Positions 8,552 to 16,224 of a stretch of 20,965 nucleotides of DNA are shown one piece after another. The notes beneath the pieces were generated by a model. It was not told the origin of the DNA and ran no database searches. It saw only the letters and a list, made by a program, of their open reading frames with translations. Where the stretch lies: the NCBI GenBank assembly GCA_015259235.1, contig JABZGM010000010.1, forward strand, positions 1-20,965, written 5' to 3'. Position numbers and translations under genes: made by a program. This DNA comes from Alloprevotella sp. GTDB lineage: Bacteria; Bacteroidota; Bacteroidia; Bacteroidales; Bacteroidaceae. Each line of letters begins with the position of its first letter. The stretch's first letter is position 1.

Positions 8552-11332
8552 TTAGTGAGCTTCGAGCCAGTTGGTGCCTTCGCCGCACTCTGCAACGAGA
8601 GGAACTCTCATTTGGAATGCGCGTTCCATTTCTTCCACCACCAAGTGGCGCACTTGTTCCAATTCTGTGGGAGGAACGGAGAAGTTTAATTCGTCGTGCA
8701 CCTGAAGGATCATGCGCGTTTGCAATTTTTCTTCACGGAGACGGCGATCAATCGCCACCATGGCTAGTTTGATGATGTCGGCAGCCGTGCCTTGGATAGG
8801 CGCATTCACTGCATTTCGCTCTGCATATCCGCGCACGGTGGCATTGCCAGCGTTGATGTCGGCAAGGTAGCGACGACGACCAAACTGCGTGGTGATGTAT
8901 CCTGTTTGCTTAGCGCGCTCTATACTTTCGTTCATGTATTCGCGCACTTTGGGATAGGTGGAAAAATAGTTTTCAATCAACTCCTTAGCTTCTCCGCGCG
9001 ACACGCCCATGCGTTCGCTCAGTCCAAAGGCGGAGATGCCATAGATGATGCCGAAATTGGCTGTTTTCGCTTTGCGACGCTCATCTCTGTCCACCACTTC
9101 TACGGGTTTGTGGAAAATGCGCGCAGCAGTAGCCGCGTGAATGTCCAATCCGCTGTTGAAGTCTGCCACCATGTGTTCATCCTCGCTCAGATGCGCCATG
9201 ATGCGCAGCTCGATTTGTGAATAGTCGGCACTGAAGAACACTTCGCCTTCTTCTGGCACAAAGGCGCGTCTGATTTCACGTCCGTCTTCCCCTCTCACAG
9301 GAATGTTTTGGAGGTTGGGATTGGATGAAGATAAACGTCCAGTGGCTGTGACTGCCTGATTGAACGACGTGTGGATATGTCCCGTTTCGGGGAGAATCAA
9401 TTTGGGCAATGCCTCAACATACGTGGAGAGCAACTTCTTCAAAGCGCGATGTTGCAAGATTTTCTCTACGATGGGGTGCTTATCTCTCAAAGATTCTAGC
9501 ACTTCTTCCGAAGTGGAATACTGCCCCGTCTTGGTCTTCTTCACCTTCGCAGAGATTTGCAGTTCATCAAACAGCACTACTCCCACTTGTTTGGGTGAGG
9601 TGATGGTGAATTCGTGTCCTGCAAGCTCGTAAATGTCCGTCTCTAACTGTTGCATCCTTTCGGTGAAATTGCGCCCTGTCTCTTCAAGCGCAGCTGTGTC
9701 TAAGCGCACACCATTGCGCTCCATGCGAGCCAGCACAGGCAGAAGTGGCATCTCAATATGGGTGAACACCGATGTCACCTCATATTTCTCCATCTCTTCT
9801 TTCAGGATGGGGTAGAGACGCAGTGTCACATCGGCATCTTCGCAAGCGTAGTCCACAATTTCTTTCGGTTCGAGGTCAGCCATATTGCGCTGCGTGCGAC
9901 CGCTACCGATGAGAGCTTCGATGGGAATGGTGCGATAGTGGAGATATTTCTCCGCCAGCAAGTCCATGTTGTGTCGCTGTTCGGGTTGCACCACATAGTG
10001 CGCCAGCATAGTGTCAAAAAGCGGACCAGCCACTTCTACACCATAGTGTGAGAGCACCAATAAATCGTATTTGAGATTTTGTCCGACTTTCTCTATCGAA
10101 GGGTGCTCAAAGAATGGACGAAACGCATCGACCATGCGTTGTGTAGCTTCTGTTTCACGTGAAACAGCTACGTACCAAGCAGTTCCACCTTCCACAGCAA
10201 AGCTCATACCCACGAGTTGCGCCTGCATGGCATCGACAGAAGTGGTCTCTGTGTCGAAAGCTACTTGGGAGAATGTCAAAAGATTTCGGCATAATTCTTG
10301 TGCGTCCTCTTCGCTTTCAATGAGATGATATTGGTGAGGATGGTCGGCAAGTGTGCTGAGGTTCTCTTGAAAATCCAAAGTCGTCTCTTCGTCTGCGTTG
10401 GTGTTCGTGACAATGGCTTGAGAGAAGAGGTCTGGTTCCGCTGAGGGGACAGCTGCGACTGGAGCATCTCCCGTGAGTCGTCGGAGGAAGGTGCGAAACT
10501 CAAGGTCTTCATAGAGTGCCACCAACGCCTCCTTGTTGGGAGTCTTGCGCTGCATGTCGTCCCAAGTCACATCGATGGGGACGTCTGTGACGATGGTAGC
10601 CAAAACCTTTGACTCACGAATTTGTTGCACGTTTTCCTCCACTTTCTTCTTGAGTGCCCCTTTCAGTTGGTCTGTGTGGGAGAGTAGTCCTTCGATGCTC
10701 CCGAAGTCTGCAAGAAGTTTCACAGCGGTTTTAGCACCCACTCCAGGACAGCCAGGGATGTTGTCGGCAGAGTCGCCCATGAGTCCGAGGAGATCGATGA
10801 CTTGTAAGGGATTCTCCACTTCAAACTTCGTCTTCACCTCTTCCACTCCGAGACGTTCGTAGCCTTTTGCGCCCGATTGCGGACGAAGCATAGTCACATT
10901 GGGTTGCACGAGGTGGGCATAATCCTTATCGGGAGTGACCATCACCACCTCGAGTCCATCTTTTGCACCACGATGTGCGAGGGTTCCGATAACATCATCG
11001 GCTTCGTAACGAGGCACTTCTACCATCTTGATGCCATAAGCCGTGAGAAAGTCTTTGATCACGGGAACTGCCCAGCGGATGTCTTCTGGCGTTTCATCGC
11101 GCGTGGCTTTATATTCTGAAAATTGTTCGTGACGAAAAGTGCCGCCTGGAGGATCAAAGGCGACCGCCACGAAGTCAGGATTTTCCTTGCGGAGCAATTC
11201 TTCGAGGGTATTGATAAAACCGAAAGCGGCTGAGGTATTTTGACCTTTGCTGTTGATGCGTGGCGAGCGTATTAAGCCATAATAGGCTCTAAATATCAGC
11301 GCGTAGGCATCGAGAAGCATGAGTTTCTGCAT
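8552..11332 (-). CDS. polA: DNA polymerase I
   Basis: Repair and Okazaki-fragment-processing polymerase of 926 residues, the full length for the family. The N-terminal 5'-3' nuclease (about 1-290) has LLDAYALIFRAYYG, YKATRDETP, YEADDVIG and GDSADNIPGCPGVGAKTA. The 3'-5' proofreading domain (about 335-510) keeps its acidic residues: DTET (Asp360, Glu362), NLKYD and YACEDAD, so proofreading looks intact, unlike in Taq-type enzymes. The polymerase domain has motif A DYSQIELR (Asp703), the O-helix RRKAKTANFGIIYG and motif C QVHDE (Asp880). It starts at an ATG only about 14 bases downstream of a candidate transcription start and is divergent from the prenyl synthase. Oddity: codons 389-394, inside the proofreading domain, spell a perfect 16-bp parS palindrome. 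Confidence 0.97.
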   Translation of the reverse strand: MQKLMLLDAYALIFRAYYGLIRSPRINSKGQNTSAAFGFINTLEELLRKENPDFVAVAFDPPGGTFRHEQFSEYKATRDETPEDIRWAVPVIKDFLTAYGIKMVEVPRYEADDVIGTLAHRGAKDGLEVVMVTPDKDYAHLVQPNVTMLRPQSGAKGYERLGVEEVKTKFEVENPLQVIDLLGLMGDSADNIPGCPGVGAKTAVKLLADFGSIEGLLSHTDQLKGALKKKVEENVQQIRESKVLATIVTDVPIDVTWDDMQRKTPNKEALVALYEDLEFRTFLRRLTGDAPVAAVPSAEPDLFSQAIVTNTNADEETTLDFQENLSTLADHPHQYHLIESEEDAQELCRNLLTFSQVAFDTETTSVDAMQAQLVGMSFAVEGGTAWYVAVSRETEATQRMVDAFRPFFEHPSIEKVGQNLKYDLLVLSHYGVEVAGPLFDTMLAHYVVQPEQRHNMDLLAEKYLHYRTIPIEALIGSGRTQRNMADLEPKEIVDYACEDADVTLRLYPILKEEMEKYEVTSVFTHIEMPLLPVLARMERNGVRLDTAALEETGRNFTERMQQLETDIYELAGHEFTITSPKQVGVVLFDELQISAKVKKTKTGQYSTSEEVLESLRDKHPIVEKILQHRALKKLLSTYVEALPKLILPETGHIHTSFNQAVTATGRLSSSNPNLQNIPVRGEDGREIRRAFVPEEGEVFFSADYSQIELRIMAHLSEDEHMVADFNSGLDIHAATAARIFHKPVEVVDRDERRKAKTANFGIIYGISAFGLSERMGVSRGEAKELIENYFSTYPKVREYMNESIERAKQTGYITTQFGRRRYLADINAGNATVRGYAERNAVNAPIQGTAADIIKLAMVAIDRRLREEKLQTRMILQVHDELNFSVPPTELEQVRHLVVEEMERAFQMRVPLVAECGEGTNWLEAH
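10151..10166. promoter_or_regulatory. parS: parS centromere site (ParB-binding palindrome) inside polA
   Basis: The sequence TGTTTCACGTGAAACA is a perfect 16-bp palindrome (18 bp with the flanking C and G) and matches the canonical chromosomal parS consensus bound by ParB/Spo0J. It lies within the polA coding frame, where it encodes part of VSRETE at residues 389-394. Chromosomal parS sites cluster near the replication origin, so this is evidence, though not proof, that the window is origin-proximal. No parA or parB gene is in the window. Confidence 0.85.
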
Positions 11333-11352
11333 ATTTCAAATAGTTTGAACTT

Positions 11353-11360
11353 CAAAAGTA
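11353..11360 (-). promoter_or_regulatory. Candidate -7 box of the polA promoter
   Basis: Read on the minus strand this is TACTTTTG, a full match to TAnnTTTG, about 20 bases ahead of the polA ATG. A clear -33 TTTG at the right distance is lacking, so support is moderate. Confidence 0.4.
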
Positions 11361-11370
11361 CGCAAAAGAA

Positions 11371-11401
11371 TTGAGTAACTGCGCTTTTTTTTGTACTTTT
11401 G
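11371..11401 (+). promoter_or_regulatory. Promoter of the polyprenyl synthase gene
   Basis: TTG at 11371-11373, 20 bases, then TACTTTTG at 11394-11401, a full match to the Bacteroidetes -7 consensus. Transcription would begin near 11407, about 89 bases ahead of the ATG at 11496. This rules out the longer in-frame start at 11391, which would lie inside the promoter. Confidence 0.65.
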
Positions 11402-11495
11402 TCGGGTAAAAGTTTACCACCCCGCGTTTATTTCCCTTCTGCTCTGGGAAGAACGTTTTATCCCTCTCCCTCAACAACACAAGACGCTCGCCAAT

Positions 11496-12470
11496 ATGAA
11501 AGAACTGGAACGCATCAAACTTCCAATACTTGCTGATCTAGAACGCTATGCTGCGTTGTTTGATGAAGTATTGACCCATGAAGAAGAATTCATGAGTCAA
11601 GTGCTCTCTTATGTGCGTAGCCGTAAGGGCAAGATGATGCGCCCAATGTTGGTACTCCTCTTGGCGAAAGAGTTGGGTGCTATTGGCGAATCTACTTTGC
11701 GCAGTGCTGTCACGCTAGAATTGCTCCACACTTCTTCTCTCATTCATGATGATGTGGTGGATGAAAGCGATGAACGTCGTGGCAGAGCCAGTGTACATCA
11801 TATCTATGACAACAAGATAGCGGTATTGTTAGGGGACTATATGTTGGCGCAAACTCTCGAACAATCGGCACTCACAGGGAGTGTGCGTGTGGTAGAGGCA
11901 GTGGCGCGCTTGGGTGCGACACTTGCTGAAGGAGAAATCATGCAACTCACTGCGGTGCACAAAGCTGCAATTTCAGAGTCCGCTTATTTCTCAATCATCT
12001 CTCGCAAGACTGCTTCTCTCTTTGAGGCTTGTGGTTCATTGGCAGCGCTTTCTATGCACGCCAGCGAGGAGATATTGCAGCAATATCGCCGTCTTGGAGA
12101 GTTGATAGGCTTGTGTTTCCAAATCCGTGACGATATTTTCGATTATTACGACGATGCTGCCATCGGAAAACCCCGAGGTAAGGATATGGCAGAAGGAAAA
12201 CTCACATTGCCTGTCATTGCCGCGCTAAAACTTTCTCAATCGGCTGAGGCGAAGGAAGTGGCATTCCGTGTGAAACAAGGAGAATCCACGCCTGAAGAGC
12301 GCGAATGGCTCGTCGAATTTACCAAAGAAAATGGTGGTATCACCTACGCTGAGCAGAAGATGCAAGAGTTGAGCGATGAAGCGCGCCAGATTGTAGCTAG
12401 TTTCTCTAATGAGGCTGTCAAAAACTCTCTCATTTCCTATATCGATGTGGTAGTCGGGCGCAATTATTAA
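11496..12470 (+). CDS. ispB: Long-chain polyprenyl diphosphate synthase (trans, IspB-like)
   Basis: Trans-prenyltransferase that condenses isopentenyl diphosphate onto an allylic primer; in this phylum the likely product is the menaquinone side chain. The 324-residue protein has both aspartate-rich metal sites: first motif HDDVVDESDERRG (Asp85, Asp86, Asp89) and second motif RDDIFDYYDD (Asp212, Asp213, Asp216). GKMMRPMLVLL, which includes the substrate-binding Arg, and KLTLPVI are also present. The residues four and five before the first aspartate are both serine; small side chains there leave the chain-elongation tunnel open and favour long products rather than farnesyl or geranylgeranyl diphosphate. 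The ATG at 11496 is chosen because it begins the conserved region and lies downstream of the promoter. The gene is monocistronic, divergent from polA and convergent with upp. Exact chain length cannot be read from sequence. Confidence 0.9.
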   Translation: MKELERIKLPILADLERYAALFDEVLTHEEEFMSQVLSYVRSRKGKMMRPMLVLLLAKELGAIGESTLRSAVTLELLHTSSLIHDDVVDESDERRGRASVHHIYDNKIAVLLGDYMLAQTLEQSALTGSVRVVEAVARLGATLAEGEIMQLTAVHKAAISESAYFSIISRKTASLFEACGSLAALSMHASEEILQQYRRLGELIGLCFQIRDDIFDYYDDAAIGKPRGKDMAEGKLTLPVIAALKLSQSAEAKEVAFRVKQGESTPEEREWLVEFTKENGGITYAEQKMQELSDEARQIVASFSNEAVKNSLISYIDVVVGRNY

Positions 12471-12567
12471 GTCGTTTCCTTTAAGGGTCTGCCGATTTAT
12501 GCTTTCTTCTTCTGAAGATACGGCAATGCTCCCCCATCATAACTCCAAGTAAGGCTTGGGACAAAAG

Positions 12568-12614
12568 AATACCGTGGATGATTCTCGAGAATCATCCACG
12601 GTATTTGTTTTTTA
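12568..12614. terminator. Perfect 38-bp palindrome, likely bidirectional terminator between ispB and upp
   Basis: Bases 12568-12605 are a perfect inverted repeat with no unpaired loop bases (centre TCTCGAGA). On the + strand TTTGTTTTTT follows; on the minus strand the hairpin is followed by a T-rich run, the complement of ACAAAAG. It lies between the convergent stops of the prenyl synthase (12470) and upp (12633), as expected for a two-way terminator. Confidence 0.75.
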
Positions 12615-12632
12615 GGAAGTCTGTCGCTGCGG

Positions 12633-13292
12633 TTAGTCTGAGAGTTTGTCACCATAGCAGAGGTCGCCAGCATCACCCAAACCAGGTACAATGTAGGCTT
12701 GTTCGTTGAGGATGGGGTCTACTGCTGCAATCCATAATGTAACATCGTCAGAAGGGAAGAGTTCCTTCAAACGAGCCACCCCTTCTTCGCAACCAATCAC
12801 GGCACAGATATGGAGCTTTTTAGGAGTTCCCTTGGTGAGATAAGCCTGATAAGCGAGGTTGAACGAACCGCCAGTAGCCAACATAGGGTCAACCAGCATG
12901 AAGGTGCTACCATCGAGGTTAGGAGAAGCAATGTATTCCACGCAGATTTCGATGTCGTCCTTGCGACCTTCCTTGCGGTAGGCACTCACAAATGCGCTGT
13001 CTGCATCGGAGAATACTTCCAAGAAGCCTTCGTGGAGGGCAAGACCAGCGCGCAATACCGTGCCGATGACGATGCGATCGTCGATGGTGCTTACCTTGGC
13101 AGGAGCAAGGGGAGTTTGGAGCGTCTTGTGCGAATAATTGAGCGTTTTAGACACTTCATACGCCATGGCGTGACCAATGCGACGGAGGTTTTGACGGAAC
13201 CAAGCGCGATTCTTTTGTACATCGATGTCACGAAGTTCAGCAAGATAGTTGTTGATGACAGTGTTTTGTTCGGAGAAGTTAATGACTTTCAT
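12633..13292 (-). CDS. upp: Uracil phosphoribosyltransferase
   Basis: Pyrimidine-salvage enzyme converting uracil and PRPP to UMP. The 219-residue protein has the family landmarks: RRIGHAMAYEVSKTL, VIGTVLRAGLALHEGF, the PRPP-binding loop LVDPMLATGGS (about residues 133-143), and the uracil-binding C-terminus IVPGLGDAGDLCYG. The ATG at 13292 is chosen. An upstream in-frame extension to 13370 would run through the gldN terminator and lacks family similarity, whereas MKVINF begins the expected N-terminus. It lies downstream of the T9SS operon but is separated from it by that operon's terminator, so it is probably transcribed independently; no clear consensus promoter was found for it. Confidence 0.95.
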   Translation of the reverse strand: MKVINFSEQNTVINNYLAELRDIDVQKNRAWFRQNLRRIGHAMAYEVSKTLNYSHKTLQTPLAPAKVSTIDDRIVIGTVLRAGLALHEGFLEVFSDADSAFVSAYRKEGRKDDIEICVEYIASPNLDGSTFMLVDPMLATGGSFNLAYQAYLTKGTPKKLHICAVIGCEEGVARLKELFPSDDVTLWIAAVDPILNEQAYIVPGLGDAGDLCYGDKLSD

Positions 13293-13338
13293 ATATAGAA
13301 ATTGTTGTAGCGAAGGAAAAGGATGCGTTGTAGTTCGT

Positions 13339-13367
13339 AAAAAAGGTGTCCCCTTAATGGAAACACC
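13339..13367 (-). terminator. Intrinsic terminator of the T9SS core operon
   Basis: On the minus strand a 9-bp stem (13367-13359 with 13353-13345, containing two G-U pairs) closes a 5-base loop and is followed by six T residues. It starts 45 bases after the gldN stop codon and separates the operon from upp. Confidence 0.8.
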
Positions 13368-13411
13368 CATCGTGCACTGCGAGGATGTCTAGCAGAGCTA
13401 CGGAATAATAA

Positions 13412-14533
13412 CTAACGACGTTGTCGGCGAACAGAGATGGTTCCCGACTTACTAGAAGAAGTGGTCTTTGGTTTTGGAGCTTTAGCAGCTTTAGGAGTTG
13501 AAGTTTTGATAGAAGAACGGCGGCTATTGCGACGATTCTTTGTGGAAGTAGAAGATGGGTCTTCTATTTGGGTAGAGTCAGCAGGGTGTGCAGCGTTGGC
13601 ATTGGTGTCTTCTGCCAACTTTTGTTCTCTGCTGCCCCACATGTGTTGTTGGAAATCCTTGATTTCTTGTTCGATGCGTTCACGCACTTTCGTCTGTGCT
13701 GAATCGCTCTCAGCCATCTGCGCGATGGTCTTGTCTTGGAGATTCTTGGTTTGATAAATATCTCCGCGATATTGTGCCGTGTTGAAATAATCGTCGGCAG
13801 AAATCTCAGAGGCATTGTTGAGATTGCTAGCCATTAGCGAAAGTTTCGCCAAGTGAGGAGCAGCTTGCTTGTAGTTCACCCAAAAGAGAGGAGTGCTTTG
13901 CACCTGACCGTCACCAAAGTCACTGATTACAATCGGGCAAAGCGCCAGTACTTTCGTGCGGAAAGTCCCCATCTGTTGGTCGAAATAGACACTCTCTTTG
14001 ATATAATAGCGTTTCACGTCCTCCGAAGGAAGGTCAGCGTCATTGACGCGAAGACGACCCTCATTGGCTTCGTAGAAGATGTGGTTGTCGTCCATAATCT
14101 TCTTACCCTTGATCACGTGTTTCTCATCGAAGTGTTCTATCGCATCAGGGGTGTATTCGTAAGCGTTTATCTTACCTTTGAGAATCAGATGAAAGAGATG
14201 AACGAAGAGGTTCTCCCGTCCGGAGGAAGGAGTGACGGGGTAGTAGAGAGGAGCATTCGCATCCTCGTTGAGTTTGAGCATACGATACACATCGCGACGC
14301 CAAGCCGCATTGTCGGGCATCGGAGCAGCAGTGGGAAACTCACGGATGCTACCACGCTGAGCCGCATTGCGTGTCTTATTGTTGGCTGCTTTGCCATCCA
14401 TGTTCGCTGCGTCATCAGCATTTTGTCCTGCGTTTTTGCCAGTGGCTGCAGCTTCTCGCAAGCGCGCTGGAGGCTGCGCCACACTGTGTGCAGCGAAGAG
14501 AAGCAGGACGAGGGAAAGAAGTATTCTATACAT
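13412..14533 (-). CDS. gldN: T9SS periplasmic ring protein GldN/PorN
   Basis: Periplasmic subunit that, in the characterised systems, forms the outer-membrane-anchored ring with lipoprotein GldK/PorK and is contacted by GldM/PorM. The 373-residue protein starts with a signal peptide ending HSVAQ (residues 1-19). A conserved GldN core follows (about 75-260), including WRRDVYRMLKLNEDANAPLYYP, FHLILKGKINAYEY and YYIKESVYFDQQ. The last roughly 60 residues form a basic, Ser/Thr/Lys-rich, probably disordered tail, and a low-complexity patch rich in Ala and Asn precedes the core. It is the last gene of the operon and is followed by a terminator. The 78-base spacer to gldM is a periodic TAG array. 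Identity rests on the core motifs and operon position. Confidence 0.88.
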   Translation of the reverse strand: MYRILLSLVLLLFAAHSVAQPPARLREAAATGKNAGQNADDAANMDGKAANNKTRNAAQRGSIREFPTAAPMPDNAAWRRDVYRMLKLNEDANAPLYYPVTPSSGRENLFVHLFHLILKGKINAYEYTPDAIEHFDEKHVIKGKKIMDDNHIFYEANEGRLRVNDADLPSEDVKRYYIKESVYFDQQMGTFRTKVLALCPIVISDFGDGQVQSTPLFWVNYKQAAPHLAKLSLMASNLNNASEISADDYFNTAQYRGDIYQTKNLQDKTIAQMAESDSAQTKVRERIEQEIKDFQQHMWGSREQKLAEDTNANAAHPADSTQIEDPSSTSTKNRRNSRRSSIKTSTPKAAKAPKPKTTSSSKSGTISVRRQRR

Positions 14534-14545
14534 AGTTATATGGGG

Positions 14546-14614
14546 CTAGGTATTCTAGAGGGACTAGATGAACTAGAAAGACTAGAGAATCTAATGTCTA
14601 ACGTCTAACGTCTA
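14546..14614 (-). repeat. Periodic TAG array in the gldM-gldN spacer
   Basis: Read on the minus strand, TAG triplets begin with the gldM stop codon (14612-14614) and recur at strictly regular steps: three 7-base steps (ACGTTAG-like units), then five 9-base steps (NNNNNCTAG units). CTA therefore starts on the + strand at 14546, 14555, 14564, 14573, 14582, 14591, 14598, 14605 and 14612. Seven of the nine are in frame with gldM. This looks like two adjoining short tandem repeats. Confidence 0.8.
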
Positions 14615-16165
14615 ATTGATGATGACCTCTATCGAACCATTGAGTGTTCTTTCGATACCATCGGGACCAACGGCATGGACATTACTGATGTAGAAGCGTT
14701 TGCCACGTGAAAGACCGCGTATGAGTTCGCGCTGAGCCTCTGTGAAGTTAGCCCCTGCCGAGGGACGTGGCAACACGTTGCCCAAGCGGTCGAAGAACAC
14801 GCATTCAAACGACTGAACGCGGAAGGGAATGTTTAGCAGACCATCGTCAATGGCTGCATCGAGTTTTGTGGCACCAATGATACTACCTTTAGCGATGCGA
14901 CCACCACGGAATTGGTCACTGCCGATGGTGATGTAGGCTTGAGGATCGGGCAACTTGCGAACTTTGAAGGAGAAAGCACCCATGGTTTGAGTCTTGCCCC
15001 CCACTTCTCCCGTCACGGTGAATTGCACATCTTGTCCCACGTGGGTAGGACGTGCCACATACTTACCATTGCCGCGCGAAGTCAGCGAACCACCTGTCAT
15101 TGAAAGGTGAATCTTATCGGCAGCGATGCCCGAAGCACTCACCGAAATGGGGTTGTCGTAGCCAGCATAGAGCACATTCATCAAGTCTGCAGCCACGGTA
15201 GCTCCTGTGGGAGGAGCAATGACGGTGTAGTGTTGTGAAAATTCGCGACGCACTATTTCTCCCGAAGCGTTGGGGAAGGTGATATAACCACGAAAATCAT
15301 AACTGCCTGGTGCACCCACGCGGAAGTTGTATTTACCGTCAGCAGCGATGCGACGACCATTGACGTAGATTTCAGGACGCTGGGTCGTGTCCACCGCAGC
15401 CATGAAGATGTGAGAACGGAATTCATCACCAGGGAAGAGTGTTGTGGCTTCGGGCAACACATACGCATTGAGTTCGTTCACACGAATATCCTTCACGCCA
15501 ATGTTGGCAGCGAGCGTGTGTAGCACTTCGCCTTCAGCTTTGCGCACATCACTCTGTAATTTGCTGAGCATCGTGATGGCAGCCACCGAAGGCATCGACT
15601 CAAACATATATTCTTGCCAATTCTTCCCCATATTGTCCGTAGATTTTGGAACATCAGTGGAAAGATTAGCCGCTACAATGGCTTGTCGACGACGGTCAGT
15701 GATGAAAGCCGTCACGAAGTTGCGATAACGATTGATGCGTTCGTAGAGTTTACGACCGCGGCTAGTCGTAGGATCCAGCATCACAGCTGCTGCCCCATCG
15801 AGGTCCTCTTTGTTGCGCAAGGCATTAGGATTACCATCTGCACCATCCACTTCGCGCGCAATCGCCCATTTCAGCGCCTCAACCTCTTTGCAAATGCTGT
15901 CGGAGGCAGATTTTACCGTCTGCGCTTTCTCCCAAAAAGGCTTCACTTTGGTGGGATTAGCACGATATTGTTGTTCAAAGTCAGCCAAAATAGATTGGTT
16001 TTCGCGCTCTGTGTTTGTGGTAGTGCGCGACAAACTTTCGCCCACAAGGTCAAAACCCTTGAGTACGTCGGTAGACACATTGAGTGCCAACATAGCCATG
16101 AGCACGACATACATGAGGTTAATCATCTTTTGTCGTGGCGATATGGGACGTTTCTTTATAGACAT
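14612..16165 (-). CDS. gldM: T9SS motor subunit GldM/PorM
   Basis: Inner-membrane protein that, with GldL, forms the proton-driven rotary motor; two GldM helices sit in a GldL pentamer and the long periplasmic part reaches the GldK/GldN ring. The 517-residue length is normal. The N-terminus has the conserved SPRQKMINLMYVVLMAMLAL segment: Arg11 corresponds to the arginine that pairs with the GldL glutamate in the Flavobacterium motor, and one membrane helix spans about residues 15-33. The rest is predicted periplasmic: a GldM N-terminal helical domain (about 35-220), then beta-rich domains. These include a segment with APPTGATVAADLMNVLYAGYDNPISVSASG and a C-terminal domain with GDQFRGGRIAKGSI. 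It lies 59 bases after gldL and ends in the TAG of the periodic array. Confidence 0.94.
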   Translation of the reverse strand: MSIKKRPISPRQKMINLMYVVLMAMLALNVSTDVLKGFDLVGESLSRTTTNTERENQSILADFEQQYRANPTKVKPFWEKAQTVKSASDSICKEVEALKWAIAREVDGADGNPNALRNKEDLDGAAAVMLDPTTSRGRKLYERINRYRNFVTAFITDRRRQAIVAANLSTDVPKSTDNMGKNWQEYMFESMPSVAAITMLSKLQSDVRKAEGEVLHTLAANIGVKDIRVNELNAYVLPEATTLFPGDEFRSHIFMAAVDTTQRPEIYVNGRRIAADGKYNFRVGAPGSYDFRGYITFPNASGEIVRREFSQHYTVIAPPTGATVAADLMNVLYAGYDNPISVSASGIAADKIHLSMTGGSLTSRGNGKYVARPTHVGQDVQFTVTGEVGGKTQTMGAFSFKVRKLPDPQAYITIGSDQFRGGRIAKGSIIGATKLDAAIDDGLLNIPFRVQSFECVFFDRLGNVLPRPSAGANFTEAQRELIRGLSRGKRFYISNVHAVGPDGIERTLNGSIEVIIN

Positions 16166-16224
16166 TGCAGGCTAGAAGTTTATATTTGACGTGCTAGATG
16201 GAGAATACTTGAGAAATCGATTCA

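Noticed and set aside
11391..11495. N-terminal extension of the prenyl synthase from a TTG at 11391
   Set aside because: It overlaps the -7 promoter box and its residues do not resemble the family; the ATG at 11496 gives the expected N-terminus.
13293..13370. N-terminal extension of upp to 13370
   Set aside because: It would be translated from the gldN terminator hairpin and adds non-family residues before the conserved start.
14011..14019. GTTTCACGT in gldN as a second parS site
   Set aside because: Only a half-site is present; the following bases do not complete the palindrome.
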